The notes beneath the pieces were generated by a model. That model saw only the letters and a program-made list of their open reading frames with translations. It did no database searches and was not told where the DNA came from. From Rehmannia glutinosa (Eukaryota; Streptophyta; Magnoliopsida; Lamiales; Orobanchaceae), in assembly GCA_016081115.2 (NCBI GenBank), contig CM071935.1, positions 20,440,653 through 20,504,652 on the forward strand: DNA of 64,000 nucleotides, in the 5' to 3' direction. The position numbers and the translations under genes were made by a program. How positions within the stretch are numbered: position 1 is the first letter of the stretch; each line of letters starts with the position of its first letter. This document shows, in pieces, positions 22,799 through 33,106 of the stretch.

Positions 22799-25700
22799 AT
22801 GGAATTGGACATTGTGGAGAGGCTTGGAAAGTTTATTCTCTCAGAAGATGAGCAAGGGGGTATCAGGTTAGCAGAGGAAGATTTCACAACAACCGGGAGG
22901 AATGTGCTCGTAGCCTTTTAGGGAAAGTGTTTAGAGTCAAAAAAGCCAACTTCTCGGGGTTGAAAAACATGGTCTTATCTCTTTGGCAAACATCCGAGGC
23001 GTTTTCTATGCGAGAAATATGAAATAATCTATTCCAATTTTTGTTCTTGACTCAGGGCGATAAACTTCGTGTTCTTAATGGAAAAACTTGGTCATTCGAA
23101 AATCAATATCTGCTTCTCCAAGAATGGCCAAAAGAATTTGATGTTGGAAAGGTCCAGTTTATTACAATGGATATATCAGTTCAAGTTTAGAATCTACCTT
23201 GTCAATGGGTTTCGATGGAGACTGGGCTGAAAATTGGAAGGTTCTTCCCGAAAGTGAAGGATGTTCATATTCCTTATTCTGGGAGTGTTAGGGGTAGATT
23301 TACGTAACCTTTCGTGGAGATTAACCTACATAAACCATTACCAAGGGGGGACCTTTATTAAGCCGACAATACTTCCCGTGGGTTGATTTCAAATTTGAAA
23401 ATCTAATGGGGTTTTGTCACTATTGTGGTTGAATTGGGCATCCGAAAAATCTTATCGTGAGGAAACGAGAGGATCTTATCAAGAATGAACTCCGATCCGG
23501 GTAATACGGAACGGCTTCAACAACAAGACTCTACCATTCCCTCCAAGGCTAATGGGGATGGAAAATCTAAAGGAGTTATCTCTACCCATTAGGAGAAGAT
23601 GTCGAGAGATGGGGATTCATTATTGCATACTAGTCTTAATCACAGAGTGGCTGATTCCGAGCTGATTAGTGGGGACAAAGCTAAAGAAGGGGAACATAAG
23701 AGCGAACAGGTTGATGGACATCTAAATCTAAATTTGAGTCTAACTAGTGGCTTCAATGTCCTATACGAGGATTCAGAAACTAGGAAACCCTCTGATGCTG
23801 GAATTGTAGTGGAAAAGAGGGATAACATAATCCCACCCAACACAGGGGAAGATTTTCAAGATATGGTGATTGATGATGGGGCGCTCAAAACGGTTCCTGC
23901 CATGGACTTTATTGAAAGCAGTATGATAAATGTGCCAATCCTAGTGAACCATCAGAGAGCCCCTGATGCGTGTAAAATATACGTGCATTTAAGGGTTTAA
24001 AATGATATATATTTGATGCATTTGCACGCATATTCAATGTGTTTTGGTTGGTTTCCTTTGTTGGGTGTTTAATACTGCGTATTCTTGTAACTTCTTACAT
24101 GAAATGGAGCAAAATTGGATAAAAAGAGATATCACGTTCCAAAGTATAGGTCAAGAGCTAATGTACGAGGAAATATGTGAAGGAGAGAAGCATGGACGAT
24201 CGAACAAAAGGAAATTTCCTTCAAAAACGTCCAAATGTGCTAACAGTTTCCAACACTGGCAGGGTTTAGTATTTTGGCCATAACGTTCTCTACAAAATTG
24301 ATATTGCAGTGATTCAAGTGGATATGGAAATCTAAGAGAAAGGGCTACAACTTTCATGAAGACCCCATGAGCAAATTTGGATGTTTTACAAGTCACACGG
24401 CCGTGTGAACATCTATACGGCCATGTGAGGTGCTTCAGCGGTTTCAGAGTAAAAAAAACCAATTGCAACGGTCCGCCGATGTAAGGCCACACAGGCATGT
24501 GAGGTTGGGCTGGACAAAACCCATACGGCCGTGTGAGGCTACATGGCCTAGCCGTGTGGGACTCTCAAACGCTTTTTTTCAGAGTCCTTTTTCCATTCCA
24601 ACTCTACAAGTGATCTCTCCAAGCACCTATAGAAAGGGGACCAAGGCCTGAACGAATTTTGATCATCCAAAATACATTCATACCACATATAACACATCAA
24701 ACTACGTAGAAACACAAGATCCGAGGTCTTCTGAGAGAGGAGGGCTAGGTCGCGAAGAACACCACAATGCCTTTCACATCTACGAGAGCACAAGAGCTTC
24801 GAAGGCTTAGGAGGGGAATCCATCCTGACAAGAATGGATTTTCTTTCTATGTCTAGATCTCTTGTCTATGCTTAAACAATGTCATAATGTTGATTTCGAA
24901 TTTGTCTGTGAATTTGTTATCAATGTTTGGATAATATTTTGGATCTTAGAGGCATAATCAAAACTATGGATTCATGTTAAATCTTGATTAATTGTTTTCT
25001 TAATTGATTCATGTTTTCTATTTTATGAATTTGAGTGTTTATTCTTAATTGCTTATTATTTGGTCGGGAAACCTACAACTGTTTGTGGGGAGTCATTCAA
25101 TTCATAAATCTTTTGGGAGTTAATAATAGTTGTAACGTACCGAGAGATCTACAATTTTTATTAATCTATCACGATTTATCACCCTAGGAGGAATAGACTA
25201 TCTTAGGAATTGAACTCATAGAATTGCATGAATTGGTTTTGAAACTTTAATCGGATTTAATATTGAAGAAATATGTTGAGATTATGTGTCTAAGGTTGCT
25301 CCCCGTAGTTGTTGAAAATACTTGTGGGGTTCGCAAATTTATTTATTTTTCTTGTTATTTTTTATTTTATTATAAATTGAATATTCTGGTCGCTTCAATA
25401 AAATTGGAATGCGATGTTATTATAACCTAAGTGTTTCACAAATTAATCCTCGAGGAATACGACCTTGTTTGCCATTATTCTATAATCTACATCGTACACT
25501 TGCAATTGTATGATCCAAATATTTTGGCAAACAGCCCCCCTACAGGTGTTACCTCCAAACTCTCAAGATCTGGGTGACAATCGCAAAAAAGAAAGGATTA
25601 AGCGAGGTAGGAAGTGTAAAGGTAAAGAGAATGAATTGTCTTTTAAAGAGTCCCCGGGGATGGAATTTGAAAGTGACAATATAGGGGCTAAACACAGTTG

Positions 25701-25833
25701 TATTGTGGTGGAAGATGGTCAGGGCATGGAAGACAGAAAGAAGCAAAAAATTGTTGAGCATGAGAATGAAGAATCTAATCGTATTGAAGTGGTGGGGGAA
25801 GCCAGCCAAAAATGGCCCCTAATTGATCAATGA
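22799..25833 (+). pseudogene. L1 ORF1 (DUF4283 / CCHC RNA-binding protein), interrupted by solo LTR
   Basis: ATG 22799 starts MELDIVERLGKFILSEDEQG. Then come NVLVAF, QGDKLRVLNGKTWSFENQYL and LLLQEWP, the usual course of the DUF4283 domain of plant L1 ORF1 proteins, and near 23405 MGFCHYCG-IGHPKN, a CCHC knuckle with a stop where R/K is expected. A Ser/Asp-rich tail follows (23599-23958). The frame stops at the solo LTR insertion (23963/25534) and resumes without loss: the codons flanking the target duplication read QRAP then PTG. It ends LIDQ with TGA at 25831, which overlaps the ATG of ORF2. Several stops (for example 22919) kill it. Confidence 0.75.
23964..25533 (+). mobile_element. Athila-type solo LTR (1570 bp) with 5-bp duplication
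   Basis: Starts TGATGCGTGTAAAATATACG and ends TTTTGGCAAACA. GCCCC precedes it (23959-23963) and follows it (25534-25538). It is homologous to the LTRs at 48378, 49191 and (inverted) 63970: TTTGATGCATTTGCACGCAT, ACTGCGTATTCTTGTAA, repeated CACACGGCCGTGTGAA-type palindromes, and TAACCTAAGTGTTTC near the end. No internal region remains, so it arose by LTR-LTR recombination. It interrupts L1 ORF1 cleanly. Confidence 0.88.
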
Positions 25834-27952
25834 AGTTATGCTTGTGGAACTCAGAGAGGTTTGGGAAGACCTTCTACAATTTCCCAACTAAAGGAGTCTC
25901 TTCGACTTTATCTCCTGGTTTGTGCTTTTTAAGTGAAACAAAGAAAAAGTAGCATTTATTAAGATGGTCTCGCAAAAATTAAAATTTGACGATAGGTGGT
26001 ATTGTGTTGATACTCTTGATAGAAGTGGTGGTTTGTTTTTTGCTTTGTCCGAAAGGTTTCTATTAAAAATATTATTAAATCTCAATTTTGCCTGGAAGTC
26101 AAATGTGAAGTTTCCGGATTTCCGAGTTTTTGGTGTATTTTTGTTTATGCTAGTATCACGGATAGGACTCGAGTTGAACAAAGGAAATATTTGGGCATGC
26201 TAAACAGAATGGGGCAAAAGTGGATCTTGGGGAGATTTCAACGATATCACTTGTCACGAGGAAAAAAAGAGAGGCAAGGGAAGGTTGGACTCTAGCTTTC
26301 GAATTATGTTATGATCAAGTTTTTCAAGATCCCCGGGTGTATGTAAGAAATCGGGTCAAATCATCTCTAATTTTTGGTGGGGTCTCATCCTGGGGGTAGT
26401 AAATCGCATTGGGTGGGCCGGAGGTTTTATGTGGGGCTAAAGGGGAGGGGGCTTGGATTCAATCATATTCATGAGTTTAATGACGCTCTGCGTGGCTAAG
26501 CAAATTTGGAGGATTCTTACTAACCCAAATTTGCTTATGTCCAAACTCTTGAGAGCTAGATATTTCCTAAATGGTTTTTTTTTTTTTCACATAAAAAAGG
26601 ACATGACTCATGGGTTTGGAAAAGTCGGCTCAAAGCCAAATACGTAATCGAAAAGGGCCTTAAATATCAGGTTGGGGATGGAAAAAGTATTAGAATTTGG
26701 GAATCTCCTTGGATTCCTAAGCTCCCTTCATTTAAACCTAGCCTTCCTATCATTGATGATCCTCAGGCTTTTTGGGTGAGAGAACTAATGGTCCCCTCTA
26801 GCCTTTCATGGAACCTTAATCTGATTAATCTTCTTTTCTCTGCTGAGGATGCATCTACCATCAGCAAATTCCCTATCAGTCAGGTGAGGGAGTGGGATAA
26901 ATTAGTTTGGCATTTTGAAAAATCTGGGAAATACTTTGTCAACTCAGCATACAAACAGATCTAAAAGGAAAAAGCCCATTTGTATGACTTTCCTGAAACC
27001 ACCATTCTGGGGCCAAGCAAATGTGGGGTAGAACTTGGAATCTCTCTATCAAGTCTAAACTGAAGCAATTCATTTGGAAGTGTATCCACAATGCACTTCC
27101 CACGTTTACTCAGTTGATGAAAAAACATGTTAGAAGTGATGCAATTTGTTTGTTCTGTGGGGAGGCCGAGGAATCATTAGAACACCCCTTTTTCCACTGC
27201 CCTTGTGCTATTTTGGTCCGAAGCTTGCCCCTGTTAATCGGGTTGGTCTCTCTAATGACACTTATCAATTTCCTTGTGGTGGGAAAATGTGTGCTCTATC
27301 GGTTTAGGAGAGATTGAACAACATTGATTCAATTGTCGGTTTACATCCTTTGGTGGGCTTTAGAAATCAAGAAACCCGTGTATTTTTCAATCTTATTATA
27401 TGCAGAATTTCTTATTGTTGATCATGCGGTTGGCGAATGGCAAGAATTTCTCAATTCTCAAGGATGTTCTCCTTCTAAAACAAAAGATGATGGGACTACG
27501 GGTCAGCCGATGTTGTTGTAGGACATTTATCTATCTATGTCGGTGCAACAAGATGTAGCTTGGACTCTTGTGGTATTGGAGGTCGGATTTCGAATGAGGT
27601 CATGATCATTGTGCATGCTTGGGCGGAATTTAGGGAGAATATACAAACTCCAACTGAAGCTTCTCTTTTTGCTGTTCGACAGGCCCAACTTAAAGCTTTT
27701 CATCTCAAAATCCAAAGAGTTCAGGTGTTCTTAGATGCCCAGGATATAGTGAATCTGCTTAGCGCCCGATCTATCTTCAAAGGTGGCGATGCTTCTATAT
27801 CCAACGACATCTATCTACTTTGTAACCTCTTTGAAGATTGTATTTTTTCTTTTGGTTTTGTTGGTCATTTTGCTAGATGCCATAAATTGTCTTTAATGGC
27901 AATGGATAAACATTGTGATTTAAGTTGGGATACCCAATTCCCTCCCTGGTAG
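25830..27952 (+). pseudogene. L1 ORF2 remnant (endonuclease, zf-RVT-like region, RNase H; RT missing)
   Basis: Starts MKLCLWNSERFGKT at ATG 25830, overlapping the ORF1 stop by the sequence ATGA. The endonuclease part shows CFLSETKKK and KLKFDDRWYCVDTLDRSGG to about 26250. Homology then jumps to the post-RT region (HIHEFNDAL, AKQIWRILTNP, LLMSKLLRARYF, 26430-26580), so the whole RT including its FADD motif is absent. The zf-RVT-like segment (WHFEKSGKYFVNSAYK; KLKQFIWKCIHNALPT; AICLFCGEAEESLEHPFFHC, 26908-27208) and an RNase H-like tail (EASLFAVRQAQLKAFHL, 27655-27705) follow, ending FPPW-stop at 27952. Many frameshifts. Confidence 0.8.
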
Positions 27953-28057
27953 TTTTCTGTTAGGGTGGAACTCGGGCTCTTTAGCCCCATGATGTAATGG
28001 TTTCATTGATTGAGTTATGGTAGTATTAATATCGTTTCGAAAAAAAACTAGTAACTA

Positions 28058-28250
28058 TTTTGATCGTTTCTTTTTCTCGTTTTGACTTTATATAAGGGCA
28101 CTCTTTTTTCCAATTGTTGGTTCTTCCGAGACTTAGTGTGCTAGTTGATCGGTATGTGATCATTTTTCCTAGTTTTTGTGTACGTTGTGGCTAATTATTC
28201 GACTTTGTGAATTTTTTTCCCTATATATTGTTGCAATTTATTAAAGAAAA
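28058..28250 (+). mobile_element. Continuation of the outer L1 3' tail
   Basis: T-rich sequence immediately after the inner L1 target duplication, ending TTGCAATTTATTAAAGAAAAA, which looks like an L1 3' untranslated end with A-rich tail. It most simply belongs to the L1 fragment that stops at 22281. Confidence 0.4.
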
Positions 28251-28754
28251 ATATGAAGGATGAGATAAAGAGTGGCCACCAGTCATTTTAGAATTCAAAG
28301 GATGACATAAATACATAATTAAATCACATCCAAAATAATGGCACAAAAAACTTAAATTTGGAATATTTCATGCAATATGTTTGACTATTAGTATAGATCG
28401 CATTACGGACGGGTGACAAACCAATATTTTAATTCGTTTATTTTAGTGTTTCCCTTTTTGTGTGACATACATAAAATATTGAGGAAATTACACAAAATAC
28501 CCCGATTTTTAGAAAAAGACAAAAATACCCACCCATCACAAAAATATACCACCCGCTCCATCCCATGACAAAAATACCCTACCCCTCGCGTCCAAGTGCT
28601 TGCGTTTATGACGATATATTCCAAAAAAGCCAAACGACCCCGAAGACCACCAACGCGACTTCCAGCAAAGGATGGGATGGGAACAGACTGTATGTTAGAT
28701 TCATCAAACAAAATAATCTGAGGAAGATAAGTGAAGTCGCCCTTGTATAATTAA

Positions 28755-29051
28755 ATGATATACATGTATATCCTCGTAAAATTATTCGCTCCACTCTCTA
28801 CTCTAGTAAGAAGGAAAACATTTCAAGAGAATCGGGTGATGGTGGTTGCCAAAGTAATGAAGGATGCGACGCCGTATTGGAAGAAATTGGGAAGCCGATT
28901 CTCCGATGGTGGTCAAATCTTTCGAATTCTCTTTCAATTCGATGATGCCGGTGCTCTCGTCTCTGCGCAAAAGAGAAGTAGTCGTGTATTTAAAAGCCAC
29001 GGCCGATTCCGCGGTCGGTGGAAGATATCCATCCAACGCTTCGATTCCTGA
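28755..29051 (+). other. Unrecognised open segment inside the Mutator-like element
   Basis: The plus-strand frame contains KDATPYWKKLGSRFSDGG; overlapping open frames exist on the other strand. GC content is higher than around it, so it may be a captured exon or part of the protease gene 5' region. No family recognised on either strand. Confidence 0.25.
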
Positions 29052-29497
29052 GCTATGTCATATGTTGTTTGTTTGTTTTTCTCTTTTTTTTTGCCAAAAG
29101 TTGTGAAATGCCTCAATTTGACATGTCAGTTCATGCTTTATCCATCGATTGTTCCGTTCACCCATGAATTCGCATGATTATGCTGTTTGGGTGTTAATTT
29201 TTAATTTGCATGCTATGCTCATCTTTGAATTGATTTCGAGTTTTCATCCGACAGGGTGAGGCTCTGCAACTGTTTGATGAAATGTTGAGCGAAGACTCAG
29301 AGGTTAAACCAATTTTTTGTGTTCTTTTATTATTTTGTGATTTGAAGTTTTTCGTTTGTTTCGATGTTGTTTCGAAGTTATTTCTTTTATGTTTCTTTTG
29401 TGCTTTTATGTATTTTTCATTTATTTGTTCTTTTTTCTTGTTCTTGATTTGTTGTGTTATCTATCTGACTGTTTATCTTTTTTTATTTCTTTTGTAG

Positions 29498-29719
29498 TGA
29501 ATGTGGATTTTTTGTTGCTTGTTATGTCGAGCACTTTATTGGTGGGAAAGTATGGACGTCGAAGCGTTTGAGATAGAGAATGAACAAACAAGTTTCGCTT
29601 ATCTGCTTCACAATCATGCTAAGTTGAAGCTGCAAAATGGTGATGACGATGACAATGACATTGAGTTTCTACCTCCACTTCCTAATGATTTTAGAGAATT
29701 GTTGTTATGCAAATCTTAA
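29498..29719 (+). pseudogene. Ulp1-like (C48) cysteine protease C-terminal exon
   Basis: After an acceptor-like TTTTGTAG the sequence reads ECGFFVACYVEHFIGGKVWT, the catalytic-cysteine block of Ulp1/SENP proteases (consensus DCGxFVcxyxe); the Cys codon is at 29502-29504. One frameshift later it continues FEIENEQTSFAYLLHNHAKL and ends CKS-stop at 29717. The His and Asp of the catalytic triad would lie upstream and are not found, so no active enzyme is possible. A nearby exon-like segment (29257-29303, GEALQLFDEMLSEDS) may or may not belong. Normal Ulp1 enzymes remove SUMO; in MULEs the role is unclear. Confidence 0.55.
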
Positions 29720-29875
29720 TGATGGTGTAATCAGTTGAAACATGTAAGAAACATAAATGAAACATGTAAGAAACAATTGTGAAACAGGGATCATGTGATA
29801 AAAGTTTGTAGTAAATTGCTTTTAAATTTAGAGAAATAGTGTAGTTTTTCCCCATATACTCTTTTTTTTTTTTTG

Positions 29876-30300
29876 TCATCCTTGTAAATGTTGATCTTTG
29901 CTTCCTTTCGATGTCCCGCCTAATCTTGAACTAAAGATCTTACGTCTTTCCAAAAAGTTATTACTAGTAGAGTCTTTCCCCGCTATAGTTGATGCATTCA
30001 ATAATTCTACTATGTTGGAAGTCAATACAAAGTATTTTTGGTCCGGCAAAGTGAGTCGTGCCCATTTCTCTCGGTAGCCGATGATGGACAAGTAAGCTCA
30101 AATTTTCTGAATTGAATTTGTTGTTCCAAGATTTTGTTTAGGGTGTCGAATGTGTAGTCCATTGGAATCAGTATTCTTGTTATTTCAAAGTTGGTATACT
30201 CTCTATTTTCTTCCCATTGTCCATCGCGGCATACCACAATCGAGATTTTTCCGATGCAACTATGGAATTCAATGAAAAGTTGGCTAAGTGAAACATATAA
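29876..30300 (-). pseudogene. mudrA-type transposase remnant (N-terminal and C-terminal pieces fused)
   Basis: Reading leftward on minus from about 30285, KISIVVCRDGQWEENREYTN...ILIPMDYTFDTLNKILEQQI matches the N-terminal region of plant MULE transposases. From 30085, GYREKWARLTLPDQKYFVL then TSNIVELLNAS matches a motif near their C-terminal end (Y-x-KW-x-R ... TSNiaEsLN). The DDE catalytic core and the zinc-finger region between and after these pieces are absent. It could not transpose itself. Confidence 0.55.
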
Positions 30301-30452
30301 GAAACCTAAATGAACAGGTATGAAACAACAAAGAAACAAGAAACATGTTTGAAACAACAAAGAAACCAACGCAAAAAAATCAGCGGAAAATGGGTATTTT
30401 TGTCCAAAATCAGCGGAAAATGGGTTATTCATGTCATTTTCCCTAAAATATT

Positions 30453-31559
30453 AAATGATAATAATGTAATATATTTATTGCTGGGTCGAAGAGGATCTAA
30501 GAGAAGCCCATGTAAGTGATTTTCCATCTTCTCAATTGAAAATTATCAAATTTAATTTTGTGGTTACGTTGGTCGAATAGGGACTTCTCACATCTCTGAT
30601 CTCCCATTTCTCCTTCTCAAAATGAATGTATCCAAAGTATATTAAGTGTATTGAGCATACAATATATTAGCTGTCTAGATTAGATTAAGTATTATTATAA
30701 TTATAAAAAAGAGATATTTTGATCCGTAGATGATACACCTGGTATACATACACTTGGTGTATATCTACTATACAAGTGTCCCACTACTTATATATAAATT
30801 AAAACACTTGTCAATTATTCACGTAAAAAATGAGATACTTGTCATTCATCCATATACCAAGTGTACTATATTTGGTATAGCATGTATGATGGATAATACC
30901 CGGTGAATGGTGTTCAAATATATGCAAACTAAATGTAGCACTGTAAGATGTTAAATAAGTTATTGCATCATAATATATTACTTTCTTGATTTTTTTTAAA
31001 TAAAAGACCTTAAATGATATTCGTGGAATATGCTTACACCATATAATGGATGATATGTCAATATCATTCCATTTGAAATAAATTAAAAAACTATTACATG
31101 AGTAGTGCTTAATTGACCATTTGCCTTAAATTCCAACTTGTTAGGTCTTTGAAGACACGGTTTGATATTCATTCAAATCGTTATTTTCATAATCGAAAAA
31201 TATCGGATGATTGGATGTGAAATTGACAATTTACACAATGTGATCAATTGTAAGAAATTAACAAGAAGGTTGACCATGGGTCAAAAACCAACCATTTATC
31301 TATTTTTATTTTTAAGAAAGTTTGAACTTGGTGTTTTGCTATATATATGTGCTTATTACTTTATTTAGATTCCGAACTTTGTTAGATACATTTTTAATTA
31401 ACTATTTATCTTTCTTCTACTATTGAAATTTAGTATATAACAATCAGTTTTTTACATTACAATTTTGCATATTATAAATGTAATCATTTTTATTGTATGA
31501 GGTAGAATTGGTCCTATCGATTAAAACACCGACTTTGCTTATTTAAAAATATTGACCGG
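30453..31559. other. AT-rich intergenic DNA, no gene seen
   Basis: No convincing open frame. Short related words ACACTTGGTGTATA / CAAGTGTACTATATTTGGTATA occur around 30740-30870 in both orientations. Nothing else recognised. Confidence 0.45.
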
Positions 31560-31990
31560 CCCATACATCTTATAAGATGATATATACTTTTGCAAAAAAT
31601 AAGTGATTCAAAAGTGCTTAGATAAATAAGATGTTTTGAAGTGCTTATAAACTGTTTAAATTTGTTTGATAATTTTTTTAGAAAAAGATCTCATAAGCTC
31701 CCAAAATAAAATGTGAGTGGCTTATAAGCTGTTTTTAAAAAAGTAGGAGAACCCAACTTATTTCTAAAATAAGATCTTATTTCAACAACCTCATTTAATT
31801 TTGACTATTTTAATTACAAAATTGTCATTATTAATATCTTAAAAGCCACACTATCTTATTTTATCCAAACACTTCAACAACTTATTCTTAAAATAAGATC
31901 TAACATCTTATAAGCTCTAAAAACAACTTATAAGATATAGGAGCTTATAAGATCTTTTAAACAAGTTTAGCCAAACATCCTCTTAGTCAC
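31560..31990. mobile_element. Probable MITE rich in CTTATAAG palindromes
   Basis: CTTATAAG or close variants occur at about 31570, 31638, 31710, 31905, 31926 and 31942. The right end, GCTTATAAGATCTTTTAAAC...CCAAACATCCTCTTA, is loosely inverted relative to the left part GTGCTTATAAACTGTTTAAA...TTTGTTTGATAA. TTTGG-type ends and size suggest a hAT-type MITE. Exact boundaries and duplication unresolved. Confidence 0.4.
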
Positions 31991-32206
31991 TAATCTAAAT
32001 ATCAGATTACAAAAATCATTCATGTACTCAACAAATCAATAGGGATTTAATTTTCAAACACATATAGTTAATGAAAATCTTTGCCAATCCCACCCTAAAT
32101 AACATGTTGGGTTCGCTATAACAGGGTTAAACATAACGAAATTTTTAAAAATTTAAATTATGCATATAATTATACAGAAAATAAAACTCCGGGTTCTCCT
32201 AGCGAT

Positions 32207-32278
32207 TTATGCAAGTGGTAAAAATCAAGGCTTCAGATTTAGTTATGCAAGTGGTAAAAATCAAGGTTTCAGATTTTT
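32207..32278 (+). repeat. 36-bp tandem duplication
   Basis: TTATGCAAGTGGTAAAAATC... is present twice in a row, first from 32207 and again from 32243, with one internal C/T difference. The period is a multiple of three, so an open frame (32160-32342) repeats YASGKNQGFRF. That frame ends EDDVENSKFLAEQV. It is not recognised and may be a chance or decayed exon. Confidence 0.8.
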
Positions 32279-32342
32279 ACCTAAAAAGTATCAGTTTGAA
32301 GATGATGTGGAAAATTCCAAATTCCTCGCCGAGCAAGTGTAA

Positions 32343-32760
32343 ATCATCGAATCACGATCTCACATAGGTCCAATCGTTCTCCTCTAAAATTAGTCCACAC
32401 GAAAAGATGAAAATCAGACTTATTTTTCAAATATATATAATTGAAAAATTAATATTTATTTGTCTTCTTCTAATTTTTCATTTTTGTCACAAAATTATTT
32501 ACTAGAAAATGTTCAAATTCAGAGCATTAATCGATCGGGCGGTCTTTAGTCTTTGGCAAAGGGAGATGAAAGAAGAAAAATCGGTCGGACCAGTTTCCGC
32601 CATGGTCGTCAAAAAATAGGCCCGACTTCTTCGGGCCAAAAATTGGAGCACAATCCGGTGAAAGCCCGGGCTGGCGGGCCGGGCTGAAATTAACAACCGT
32701 AAGAATTCAAAATAGTCGCAATGGAATAGTATTTATTTTCTGCAACTTTTTATGCCATCG
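32343..32760. other. Upstream region of the KMS-like gene
   Basis: AT-rich, with a GC-rich island around 32620-32690 containing AAGCCCGGGCTGGCGGGCCG. No coding feature. It holds the likely promoter of the gene starting at 33107; specific elements other than the TATA box were not identified. Confidence 0.4.
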
Positions 32761-32775
32761 TATATAATATATATA
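32761..32775 (+). promoter_or_regulatory. TATA box of the KMS/VMP1-like gene
   Basis: TATATAATATATATA lies about 330 bases before the ATG, followed by a purine/pyrimidine-mixed leader with CTCTCTC around 32913. Within the leader a short 5'-UTR intron (33030-33102, GT...AG) is possible but not certain. Confidence 0.45.
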
Positions 32776-33106
32776 GGAGATTCAATTTCCCCAAACGAAG
32801 TGCGTGTTGTGTGAGAGAAAAACGAGATTAAAAGCTCAGACATGATCCTCACGCACACCAAAATCTGGTGTTTTCTCCACGCACACACATATTCGCTCCA
32901 TAACCCTTAGATCTCTCTCAAAAATCCCTTACTTTGTAATCTGATTTGCTCGCAATAAAGATTCCTGCCTTCCCTTTTCTTCTCGCTTTCCGATTCAACA
33001 GTATTGGATATTTGGGTTCATATATATAGGTAAAAACAATTACACGCACAAAACATGTGTGAGTGTGTGTAATATACTTATATGGCATGTGAAAGAATAT
33101 AGGATA

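Larger units (their letters stand above)
22294..28045 (+). mobile_element. L1 LINE (non-LTR retrotransposon) with 12-bp target duplication
   Basis: AACTAGTAACTA at 22282-22293 recurs at 28046-28057, immediately after an A8 run, giving both ends of a plus-strand insertion. Inside are a CT-rich leader, ORF1 (22799) with a DUF4283-like domain and CCHC knuckle, ORF2 with endonuclease, zf-RVT-like region and RNase H, and a short 3' tail. After removing the solo LTR (23964-25533) it is only about 4.2 kb, because the reverse transcriptase is missing between about 26290 and 26390. Non-functional. Confidence 0.85.
28481..30443. mobile_element. Mutator-like element (Ulp1-carrying, KI-MULE type), 9-bp duplication
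   Basis: TAAAATATT at 28472-28480 recurs at 30444-30452, a 9-bp target duplication typical of Mutator elements. The left end, GGAAATTACACAAAATACCCC..., and the reverse complement of the right end, GGGAAAATGACATGAATAACCC..., are inverted repeats, each followed by GACAAAAATACCCA. Inside are, on plus, the tail of a Ulp1-like protease (29498-29719) and, on minus, pieces of a mudrA-type transposase (30300-29876). This convergent layout is that of the Ulp1-bearing plant MULEs known as Kaonashi or KI-MULEs. At 1.96 kb it is a deletion derivative. Confidence 0.75.

Noticed and set aside
23640..23843. Minus-strand open frame opposite L1 ORF1
   Set aside because: Shadow of the L1 coding sequence on the other strand.
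24390..24570. CRISPR-like or satellite array from repeated CACGGCCGTGTG words
   Set aside because: Irregular spacing, no constant repeat or spacer length, and located in a plant LTR.
25505..25533. Reading the 29 bases after ACTTGCA as leftover internal sequence with a partial primer site
   Set aside because: The GCCCC duplication begins exactly after ...GGCAAACA, so these bases are the LTR end; the LTR at 61835 likewise extends past its ACTTGCA.
29257..29303. Exon-like segment reading GEALQLFDEMLSEDS, reminiscent of a PPR repeat
   Set aside because: Only 16 codons, no second repeat, and it sits inside the Mutator-like element; too short to call.
31162..31368. Plus-strand 68-codon frame in AT-rich DNA
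   Set aside because: No motif, AT-driven composition, no splice or promoter context.
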